Source: Kuschelorhynchus macadamiae | Lineage: Eukaryota > Arthropoda > Insecta > Coleoptera > Curculionidae | Reading direction: 5' to 3' | NCBI GenBank assembly: GCA_030620095.1 | Contig: JAUTXW010001314.1 | Location: 2,516,001 to 2,580,000 of the forward strand | DNA: 64,000 bases | Shown here: positions 45,801 to 58,166 of the stretch, piece by piece | Numbering within the stretch: the first letter of the stretch is position 1 | Layout: every line of letters starts with the position of its first letter | Made by a program: the position numbers and the translations under genes | Notes under the pieces: model-generated | The model's database searches: none | Seen by the model: only the letters and a program-made list of their open reading frames with translations | Told to the model about the DNA's origin: nothing

Positions 45801-48800
45801 AAATGACAATTGGGATATTGCTTTTTTCAGAGTTTATCAGGCCACCATAGACTACCAAGTAAAGTAGTTATTTCTATGATTCCATTTTAAGTATTTGCCT
45901 CACATGGGGATAAATGGATGGATGGATAGATCGATTATAACACCTGCAGTATGGCAGGCCATGTTCTAGGCAGGGGTCATGGTATCCTTGTTTTGACATT
46001 AGTGTAATGTGAAACAAAAATGTTAAAATATATATTTGAATTAGTTACAGCTGGAATATGCAATTTTAATAGTTGCATGGCATCCTATCTATGATTATTT
46101 TGAAACCCTAGTTTGTCAAATTGTTTTACTAAATTAAATAAGCATCTTTATACACATTTTGAGGCACAAGTTATGTTGTGATTTAGAGGACATTTTAATT
46201 TCTCTTTCTGAAAATGTGGGAGGCTTTTCCAATCAGAATCATAAGGAGCATTGCCGATTAATATCACATATTTTTTTCTTGAAAATTACTTATTGTAATA
46301 ATGAGCTGTTTAACGATCGAACTATGAAAAAAGTTTTTATTCATTGTTAATCGAATTTGGTAGAGAAGCACACCCATGTAAAAACTTAACACTTCAATGT
46401 AAAATTGAAAATCGTCACCCTGATTTTATTTTTATTTCAGAATTGTGTACCTATCAACAAAACTTGAGAATTATTCTGACAGATCCAAGTTTCCTCAAGG
46501 TACACGAATCTGATATTTACTTCTGAATTTTTGTACTGCAAAAATGTTCTAAAACCAAATTAAATATATATTTCATCCCTTGCAATTCAAATTTCTGTCT
46601 GGCTCTAGTAATCCCTCCAATGTAAATTGTAAAGTATTCATTCTTTTAATTTAGTTTGCTAAGTGTGTCATAAATCGCTTCTAAGCACATAGTCCGGAAA
46701 CGTCAAACTATTTTTTGAAGTTTCAATGAGTAGTTTATTTTTCATGTCACCTCTAGTTACTATTGTCTTTATTGTCCTGATCTGAAAATAAGAAAAAATC
46801 TCATAAATATTAATATTTTTTTCTATGAGAGTGAGCAAAATAGCTGACAAAATATTATGCAATGTTAATGTGGTCCCAATGGAGGTTAATATTAATTATT
46901 TAGTGTTGCTTTTGTAAATTCTGTAGGTGCCAGTTAGAGTAATAATCATTTTCTAAACATTTTTCACTAATTTCTGATGCTTTTAAGATATTCTTATATC
47001 AAAGCTTGTAGAAGCACTAGTAGTGGTAGACTGCAAGACTATTTGACATTCTTCACATTGTTCTTTTACTTTTAATATCTCTAGTACTTACTAGTCAACT
47101 CAGGCCAGAGTGCCAGCAAGACTTACTTTGTGCACTGTTTTATTGTATTGAGATGCAATTGTGGGTATCAGGACAAAATAGATATTTTTTTTTCAGGTAT
47201 AAAGCTACATTTATATTAAATTTCAACTCGAATTTGTTATGGAATTGGCTTGCTTGTCAAACGGCAATAGTATGGTGTCATTTACATTAGACAAAATTTG
47301 AAGTGCATTTCAAAGTTGACTTCAGATTAAAGCGAGAAGCTTGCCGATGGCAAGCAGAAATTCAATAAATGTCAAATTTTTAGGTTATAATTTTTATTTT
47401 AATTAAAATTCTTAATACTTTTACACATCTAATTATTTAAAAATATAAATGTTTTTAACTCTTAGAGTTAAATTTTTTAAGACTAAAGTAGACATTAATG
47501 CCTAAAACCACAACCAAAGAGCGAAAAAAAGTTACTAAACAATCTTCTTGCTCCAGTTTAGTGTATTTTACATTAGTATTTTGGAAAAATAATAAAATTA
47601 AATTACAAAATCTGATAAGCTGTTCAGTAATATTATTTTCAATGTAAATGCACTTTTACGAAATGTCAATTTCAACTTGGATTTTGAAGTTAATGTAAAT
47701 GTAATTTTAACCTATTTTAGCCAAGGTTATCCCAGTTTCTAAATGTGTCTAGCATAAAAAGAAACATTAAATATATCTAATCATTCAGATACCTACAGTT
47801 TAGCCTGGAAATACTGATTGCATTTTTTTACTTTTTCATTTCCTTATATATAATTATAAGATAAATAGTTCTCTTTGCTACAAAGGAACCCTGGAGTAAG
47901 AGAGTCCTGTCAGAAGACCAGAAGTGTTTAAGCGGCAAAGCTACAGGCAGTTTGTTATAGAGCTTCACCGCGAGAAAACCAGGCCAGGTCTGACCCTTTC
48001 CAAGTCTACAATGAAGGGTTACCAGATTGTTCTTATTTCTGGTATCATGGTTATGTAATTCTCCATGTGTCTTATATAGTTCCTCATTTTGCTTTACGTA
48101 TAGGAGATTCTCGAAAGTATAATTACTAGGAAAGGTAATTACTCCCGGTTCAGAAAAGGCACGCCTGCAGTCGTCCCTATATCCAAGACCAGTTATTAGT
48201 CTTATAACTCTCCTTTGGATACCGAACACTCTAGCTGGGTGGGATGATCCGTCCTATATTAAAATACCATATGACATGATGTTATGAAACAGGGAAAAGT
48301 ATGCCACTTTCAATGTGCTTTTAGAAACACACCCACACAGTCTTCTCACCACAAACACACCACTAGCAAGTTTACCACACACACTCTCGACAGTTGCGTC
48401 CCATTTAAGCTTTTCATCCATCCAAACATCCAAGAATTTTTTCTTTTCTGCATCATTCCAGTGCACGGTATTCCTCAGGGAGAAGATCAGTTCTTGCATT
48501 TTGTCGACATTTAATAGCAGTTTGATTGTTCTAGGAAGTCATGTGGATCATAAATTCCCTTGGTCAGATCATATCAACAATTGCAAACTTAGTTCTACCT
48601 GCATTTTCTGCTGACAGCTGCTGTGGACAAGAAGGTCCTTATGCTTATGAACAAGCACTTTGCTTAGTATGGGTTATGGTTGCTTGCATTGGGGAGGGGG
48701 TAGGGAGACACTTAAAGTATTTGTAATGCAGAAAAAGGCAATCAGAATTATAGCAAAATTAAAACCTTTGAAAACCTAAACTGCGACTTCATTAACTTGA

Positions 48801-51800
48801 AAATATTATCGTCCCCGAAGGCATGAAGTGCTCTCCTACCCAACATGAGGCAGCAGCGTTTTGGACTAACCATATTTTCGGGTTGCGATTGTCGAAGCTG
48901 TGAATATCTCGACAAAGTATTTTAATCATCTTGCACAATCATTAAAGGGAATTGTTTGTTTTCTGCTAGAGCAAAACGGTTGCTGTCCATAAAAATATAT
49001 TTGTTGATGAATATCTCTCAGATCAGTTGGTAAACATTCCTGTTTAAGGATGCCTGTTTATTTAACACCTTTAGCTGTATAATTATTTTATTGTCCACCT
49101 CTAGTTAGTTCAAATTTTCTGTTTTAAGTATTATGAGTAATGTTTATAAGAGCATTAGGTATGGTTTTTAAATTATTCTTTTGGCCTAACCAACCTGACA
49201 AACAGACATCATGGCCATGAGTGATGCATTTAAATAGTGTATGGGGTATAATATACACATGATTAAATTTAAATAATGTAGGAAAAACTAAAGCATTAGT
49301 TGAAATTAATTTACTTATCAGTATAAAATAGTTTTTTAACAGTTGTTGACAATTTTTTTTTACCAGTAATAATGTAAAATGTATTATATTGTTTACTCCG
49401 ATTAAATCTGTTGTTTTTAGATATTTTGATGAAATTAGTCAGGATACTGGTAAATACTGTTTTGGAGTTGAGGATACATTGAGAGGGTTAGAATTAGGTT
49501 CAGTAGAGACATTGATCTGTTGGGAAAATCTTGATATTCAACGATATGTTTTGAAGAATCACACAACAGGGACAGAGACGGTACTGCATTTAACACCTGA
49601 ACAAGAAAAGGATAAGAGTCATTTTACTGACAAGGAGGTAATCAAATAACTTCCTAATAACAGTAAATTGCCTTTTTTAGGGAGAAGACAGTTTATAAGT
49701 GTTTATGTTTTTTAAACTGATAGGTTTATATGATTTTTTTTAAATTGGGTTGAATGCTCCTGTTATTTTAGAAATTAGGTACTGTAACTATTACAGAAAT
49801 AATTATGTAATTGACTCTACATAGAATGCTTCGTGCTCTACATTACATGTGTGCAACCTTTTCAAATTTTTTTTTGTAAAATAAAATAATACAAAAATAA
49901 ATAGTTTTTACAACTAAAGTAAAAGTACCTCTTTTCTATTATAAAGACAGGTTAAGTAAAGTTTTGTTATGGTTATTTAAATCAGTAAATCTTAAATGGC
50001 CATGTTACATAAGAAAAATAACAAACAATAACATAAGCTGTGTTCATGGTACAGACTCTAAAATTTCTAAAAGAAGTTGTAATTATTTTTGCATAATGGG
50101 AATTTATAAGTAATGAAAATACCTTACATTGGAAACAACACAATTTAATTTTTAAAACTGGATTTTCATCATTTAATTGATGACATCACTGGCATCTTTG
50201 ATTTGTAAATACTGACAGCATTGGTGGTGGATATTATTTTGATTTTTTATTTACCCTATTTATCTGACAGCTGACAGACCTCAAAACTTAGGCTTCATCT
50301 GCTAAAGAGATTTTCACAGCGCAATAAAATAACTGTAGCTCATTTTACTTATATTTACATGAAACATTTTTTTTGTTTACCTCTGTTACGGTGTTGCTAA
50401 TGCTTCACATTAAAAGCTTTTATACCTTATGATGACCTAAGAATTATAGACTTAAAATAAATTTCAGTAAACTTTTATTCATATTAATTTCAATATAATT
50501 TATCATGTTGGCAAGTGTAATCTGGTTAGAAGCCTGTGATATCAGAAGTTTTTTAAATATTTAAGAATAAAATGTTCAAAGCATTTTTTCATACTTAATG
50601 GAATATCAATTTAAATTCTATTTAATAATTGGTCATGTGTCCTATTGCCTGAATAAATAAGAGACTATCACTGAAGGTTTTATAACACTTCTTATTGTTT
50701 AATTAATAATTTTATTTTTAGAGTGGAGTGGAATTGGAATTGGTAGAATGTCAACCTCTATTAGAATGGTTGGCAAATAATTACAAAAGTTTTGGCGCTA
50801 CCTTAGAAATTATAACTGACAAATCTCAAGAAGGATCCCAATTCGTCAGAGGGTTTGGTGGTATTGGAGGTCAGTATTTATTTATTCTTTTTAAAACCTA
50901 TATATTATTTTAATCTGTTACATTATATGTGGTCGGTTATGCAAATTCAAGATATTTAATTGATTTTACTAAAGATGTAACGGCTATCTGGTCAACCTGA
51001 CCAAAATCAGGTACCCTTCTAATTTGGCTGTGTATTTAAAAAGCATAATCCCCCAGTTAGTAGTAAAAGTTATTTCAAAAGTTGCATAACATTTTTTTCA
51101 ATACAATAAAACTAAATTACTAGTATTAATACAAAACATTTTAATAATTTAACTTGAACAAATGTATAATCATGTTGGAAATATATTATCACGTCACCAC
51201 TGTGAGTTGAGAATCTGTTCTTTTCTTCTTCATATAATTCTAATTAATAATACCACCTTCAGGGGTTCACCTCATGACCACTGAAAACAGGATTTCACAC
51301 AAAGCAGCCAGACGTAAAGTTGCGTATGGGCGAGTCTGTCGCATCTCAACAGTGTTGCTATACCATAAATATCCTTAAAATCAGCTAAAATGCTTCATAG
51401 CCGGGTATGCCAGATTCTAAAAAGTAATACCCGTTACATCTCTAGATTTTATTTTGAAAGACCTAAATAAGAAAATTATTTCTGTGTTTATAATAATTTG
51501 TCTTCATTACATGGTAAATAATTCCAATTTACTCAAAAGTTTTTAAGATGTCTTTGTTATCAATTTTAGTCAACTTTTAAGTCATACAACCGTTTTAATT
51601 GTATTATATTTTCTTCTTTTATGCTGCGTAATGGATACATCAGGAATTCTTCGTTATAAAGTTGATTTTCAGTCGCTTCAAGCAGATGAGCCTTTGGATG
51701 ACGTTGATCTCGATGACTATTAAGATTTTTTTTGCTTAATTTGTCGTAAGTTGAAGTCATGGCGTTATAATAGAGTAGATCCAATTCATAGACCTTAAAC

Positions 51801-54800
51801 ATTACTATTATTTTCAATTATACATTTTTTCTGCAAAATATTTTTTAAAAAGTGAAGCCTAATTTTGAAGACTTATGTGATAAAACCAATTTTTGTATCT
51901 AGTTTGTTAATGAGTATAACATAATTAGAAAATGAGAAATATCAATACAAGCGTTTTTTTTTTGTACGTGTTAGATAGGAAGAAAACATTTTTTATTAAA
52001 ATTACGCTTTCCATATCAAAATTGAAAAAATTACCTAAGATAAAAAGTTTTTTTTTGTAATTGTTAGATTGGGTCGGGTAGACTCGGACAAGGTCCTTGA
52101 ATATGTAACTGCTTACGATTTATGTATTAGGCTGTTTTGTAGAATGTAGATAATTACTTTTTTTTTGGGTCTGGTTTGATCTATAGATGAGGAGAAAATA
52201 GTCCTCCCCTATTTTCCTCTCAGATTATTTTGGTTATTAAAATCTTAATGAATGTTAAACATATTAAATAGATTTATCTCTGTCACAAAACGTTTCTTTT
52301 GTCAATAAGTAAAGTATATGTTGATAGAGAGAGGGGAGGGGGTTGAGGGGAAAAGATTAATAGTAATTTAAAAAATATTGTTTTCGAAGTTTTAAAGTGC
52401 CATGAAGTTCAATTTCATTAGTTATTTTATTAAGGACGTTCAAAATTGTACACCAGAGTGAATGTCGCCGAAACATTTGTAATGTCAGAACGTCTATTAT
52501 TCAAATATTTCGTTCACGAACCCCGAAAATTGCTCAAAATCTTTGTGTGACAATTGATTTCAACATTAAAAAGCTTTTATACTGGTTTAAATTCGGAATT
52601 TCCAAAATACCCTGCTAAGGGAAAAGGTGGTCAAAACTCTCTGAAAAGTAAGTGCTGTAAAGTTGATAAGTATATGGATCGGCCAGATTTTTAATTAGAA
52701 TATCATACAAGTTTTTATGCATTTTAGCTGGCTGTTCTATCACTTTTTGTTACTCTAGCAATTATCAAGTGACAAAAAAGTTAATAACATAAATTGTAGA
52801 AGAGAGTATGCTTAACAATTTTTGTCTAAACTTGATTTATACAGCAAATAGTTTAAGAAAAAATAGTAAAAAGCCAAATTTATGCCTTCATTTCCAAGGT
52901 TCTTATTATTAAGTAAGAACTTCAGTCAGAAGCCTTAAAACAACAAGCTCCTTTGCCTAGGAGATAAATAATAACACATAATAATATAATAGTAAAACTT
53001 TTTTATATATCTCACTGTTTTTTGTTTATTAAACAACCTAATATTTGATTTGTAACCTTTAGCGGAACTTATACCCTGATTGCACCAAACTTAATTGCTG
53101 TTTAGAATGCTTAACCGAGCTTAAGGATTTGACAAGTTGCTTCCAGAAAACTAAGAATTCCCTGTCAAATTTGATATTCCGTTTAACATTCTAAACTTTA
53201 ATTGTGCTCCCTGCAAATGGCTGTATATCTGTTTGTGAGTCGGTCTGCCAGATAACTTAAAAAGCACTGGACCAATTAATCTGAAATGTGTTATGTATAT
53301 TTTAAATATATATTTTCAAAATTATATTTGATTTATAACCAATTTTACTGATATTTCACAGTAATATATCAAGTCATATGTTACATACAAAAATGACCGT
53401 CATTTTACATCTCTAGTACAGAAAAAGAATAGAGGAATGTTTTCTTAACAGTCTCATAATAAAATACTATATTGAGGTCATTAATTTATTATAATTTCAT
53501 ATTATTTTATTACACGGACACCATATTGGACTTATATTTTTTACTAGGAAATTAAGTTTGTTTATCCATAAAATTATTTAGGTATTTTTTTGTTAGTTTT
53601 TACATATCTGGCTGGTTTTGACTTAGATTAGTCTAATTTAGATGTTTTGTTCGCTTTTCTATTGTTTTTGGCTCAACATTTCTCCTTGTAGATTTTTTAA
53701 ATAAATTATCAGCACATCAATAATACACGGGAACTAAATTGTGTTATGATAATTCTTGTTTTAATTTACAAAATTATTTATATTATTTAATATTTTAGAA
53801 CAATAAAAAAGTTCAATCATTTTTTGATTGTGTGTTTTTATTTATGCATGACAGCTGTAGCCTCTAGTGTAATTTTTTTGTACATTTTTCTCATTATTAC
53901 AGGTGATGAACATTAATTTTAGTTTTTATTAGTTATAACTAGGCTTAGGATAATTATGCATTTAAAAATCTAAAAATATGCATGCAAATATGCTCCGAAA
54001 CAAGGGAAAATATGCACTTAAAAATGCATTTATTATCGGATCAAAAAAACAAGAAATAAAGCAAAAATATAGCAAATGAAATATTATATTATTTACACTT
54101 CAAGGTATCCTGAAGGGAGAACTGCACGCAAAAAGTGAAAAACTAGCGACAAGGTCTAGTCAAGTTCAAAGTAAGATAAAAAGGTACCTACGTATTACAA
54201 AAAACTTCCTGCACGTCCAACCTCAAAAAAATGTGTTATGTATAGGCAATTTAAATTACATTTTGTTTAAAAACGGGTTCAAAAGGGTTCACGCGCTGCA
54301 GAAATACGAAGACATGAGTAAGATTTACCATTTCAAATTTTGCAGTTACGTAGACAAAGGATCAATGCAAGGCGGTAAAGAGCCATTTTGTGGAAAAAAA
54401 ATATATTCGAAGGCATGTGCCAAAAAATGGTCGAAATTGGACAAATCTACTTCTATTTTATAATTCTAGATTTGATTTTTTCATAAAAAATCGCATTTAG
54501 CGCCCAACTATACATATTTCCCTATTGAAATTACATTGAAGCTAATACATATCTCTTATAGTTTTAACATAATATTGCAGCTGCGGAAGGCTTGCAAATG
54601 ATCCATAATACTGCGTGCAGTTCCCTCTTAAGACGCTATTTTCTCCAGTAATTACTAGATTAATATTACATATAATAAAAGTATTTGTTTAAATAAAATT
54701 TTAATATATAGCTAACTAAACAAACTAACTAAAAAATAAACCTATTTAAAATTTATTATTAACGCTATTCAACAAGTTGCGGTTACATTTTATAACTATA

Positions 54801-57800
54801 TGATGTAACAAATTCTCAAATTCAAATTTTCTTCTATTTGACAGTAGTACTTTATACTCAGAAAATACTCGTTCAACATCACAAGATGCAATTGGAACAT
54901 ATTCAAACAAATTCAAATCACTGTTTATTAAAAATTGTTCATTATCTGGATCCAATGTCTTTTGTCCAAAACTGCACTAATATTTTTCAAATTTTTGTAA
55001 CCAATATTTTTTTGTAAAACCGTAGCTAATTTTTGAGAAGTTATTTTATTTTTTTGTTAGTTATAGTTTCACTCACTTTTTCTATCATTTCTACGCTTTT
55101 TGACAAAGAAAGTCCTTTCATCTCCAATTTGTTTATAGTATCAGACAAGCAAGAAAAATTGTTTTCAATGAAAATTAAATCCTCACCTACATCTTCTTTG
55201 CGCAAAACGTTTTGTGCTTTTTGTATACCATGTGAGTATTCCGCATTAAATTAGTTGAATATGTTTTTTATTGCCTGAAATGTTCTGCGTAATAAATGGA
55301 AGCGTTTATCCAAGTTCCCCTTCTAGTTACAATTGGTGATGGGGGCAGGGGGATGTTTCCTGCAGTTTCCTTAAATTTTTCTGGCCGAGTTGGAGCTTTT
55401 AGGAATACTTTCTTCACCGAGGAAATCAGATTGTTCACTCGTGGATAAAAAGCACAAACTTGTTCTGCAACTCGATGAAGTCCATGGGCAAGACATGTGG
55501 CATGTATCATTTTAGGGTACAATATTTGTAGACCACTCATTTCTTTACATGTATGGAGCAGCATCTGTAATTGTCACTAACACTCTATCATATTTAATAC
55601 CACCGGGCCATAAAAGAGTGAGAGAGTCGTTGAAAAATCCAGCAACAGTTGAATGATTTACTTTGTCTAAGGTCTCCATTGTAAGTAAATATGATTTATC
55701 CCTTTTTGCTTCTACACCCAACACACCAAACACAAAATTAGCAACACATCTAGGAGTGGTTTCACATCAGTTGTTTCATCTAATGATACCCATATACTTT
55801 TCTCTTCTACTTTTTCCCACAATTCGGTAACTGTCTTATTGTACAAATCTGGAACAAAGTTTTTCCTTAACGTGGATTCATGTAGAATTGATGTCTTTGT
55901 GTACAGGATGTCCGGATTTGGTTGCAAAAGCAGGGTATCTCGCTTATTTTTAAAGATAGAACCTTGCGGTTTTCACGAACCTTAGCTAATTTTTTGTGAA
56001 ACTCATGAAGCCGTAAACAAAATTTTCATAGCCTTCTTCGTTTATGAGATACAGGGCGAAATAGAAAATTTTGCATTTTGGGACCCCTTCGTATCTCGGT
56101 TATCCTTTAATTTAACGCAAAGGGAAAAGTTGCTGCTTATGCAGTTTTTTACGCTGGATCCAGTGGCGTAGTCATATTTTTCATTTGAGTTGTTATTTTT
56201 TAGATATGACCCAAAGTTGTGTTTTTTTAAATGGGACACCCTGTATATTTGTCCAGAGATTGATTTGTCCTTTTAAAAGCTTCTCAAAAATATATAATAG
56301 TATGGATCTATTTTAATAAACAACAACAAAAATCCTAATTTTTATAATTATTATCCCAAATTTTGCACTAGGCCATGCAAAACGATGCCGTTTTCATTTG
56401 TTTTCTTGGAAGCAAATGACATTTCCCAATATTGTACGCGCATATAAAATATAGCGCTAGTTTTTTGTATTTATTTATTGTGTAAAAATATATTTGTATT
56501 ATTATGGAAGAAAACCAAACTTTCGAACATTCTGAAAAGTACGATATGTTAGCTTGTTTTATATTAAGTAATGAAAATGTTCAAGCGGCTTCTGAGATGT
56601 ATTTTAACAGGTAAATAGTTAATTTTTAGGTATGTTGAAATACTATTGCTTAATTTTTATTTAGATATCCAGAAAGGAGGCAACCTAATATATCCACTTT
56701 TTATCGGATAAAAAAGAATTTACTTAATCACCGATCATTTATCAAACCTCGTACGAAAACATATAATAAAGAAAATCGGGAGGCTGAGGAAATTACGGTT
56801 TTGGCTAATGCAGAAGCTTACACTACAAACTCCTGTAGGGCCAGTGAAAAGAGCATAGGGATTCCAAAAACTAGAGTTCAAGAAATTCTAAAAAAGCACA
56901 AATACCACCCATACAAATTTAGGCTCGTGCAGCACTTGTAGCCAGGGGATGCAGGGCGTCTGGTAGTCTTCTGCAATTGGTTTCGAGAAAGATGCGATAT
57001 GGTTAGAGATTTTGAAAGGAAGGTTATATGGTCAGACGAAGCACATTTCAGTAATTCTGGTATACTCAATAGGCACAATAGTAGATTCTGGTCCCAGGAA
57101 AATCAACACCAAATATTTCCCAGAAGACAGCAGGGCAGGTTTGGTCTAAATGTGTCCTGTTTCATATTAGGAACACATATAAAATTTTATATATTTGAGG
57201 GAAATCTAACAGCCAATCGCTATATAGAAATTTTAGAGGCAGCTATACCTGAATTACTTGACAATGTTCCTCTAGCGCAAATTAACGAAATTTATTTTCA
57301 ACAGGACGGTTCTCCTGCACACAATTCTGGAATGACGAGATTATTTCTGGACAATAATTTTACCAATCAATGGATCGGAATAAATAGACCTATAAGATGG
57401 CCCCCTAGGTCCCCAGATTTGTCGATTTTAGATTTCTTTCTATGGGGATATCTGAAAAACAGAATTTACAAAGACCACTATGATAATGTCCAAGATTTAG
57501 GAAATGCAATAAGAGAAAATTTTCGCTATTTACAAAATCATCCCGTTATTTTGCTTAATTCCCTAAAACGTGTGAAGCATGCATAGAACAAAATGGAAAT
57601 CAGTTTGAACAGTTCTTTTGATTTCCTTGGTTACTGTAGTTCTTATACGACAGTTGATTTTTGCTGAAAGGCTTATTACATAATAATTTATTACTGTTTT
57701 GTTCTTGTGTTACATAAATCTAGGTGGGTGGTACTTTTTTGGTGCGAAATTATCAATACATATTTTGATAAATAGATTTAATTACATATTTATTTTGATT

Positions 57801-58099
57801 TATTGTTAGGATGTAGATATTGTTAACGACTTTAAATAAAAGGCAGCATTATTTTGCATGGCCTACTGCAAAATTTTGGATGATAATTATAAAAATGAGG
57901 ATTTTTGTTGTTGTGTGTTAAAATAGACCCATACTATTATATATTTTTGAGAAGCTTTTAAAAGGACAAATCAATTTCTGGACAAATATACAGGGTGTCC
58001 CATTTAAAAAAACACAACTTTGGGTCATATCTAAAAAATAACTGAAAAAATACCTCAGGAATCACCCTACGAATTTTTTACCAATGTTTAGGAAACACC

Positions 58100-58166
<67 letters not shown>

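Larger units (their letters stand above)
44988..49420 (+). other. eRF1 intron 5
   Basis: 4.4-kb intron holding the fold-back element and the two opposed LINE ends. 46159-46526 and 46668-46862 have short open frames, the latter with a faint LINE C-terminal look ([16 protein letters not shown]). Confidence 0.6.

Noticed and set aside
54233..54463. 76-codon plus-strand frame in the DUF659 hAT
   Set aside because: Opposite to the transposase strand and without recognisable motif, though I could not rule out a captured fragment.
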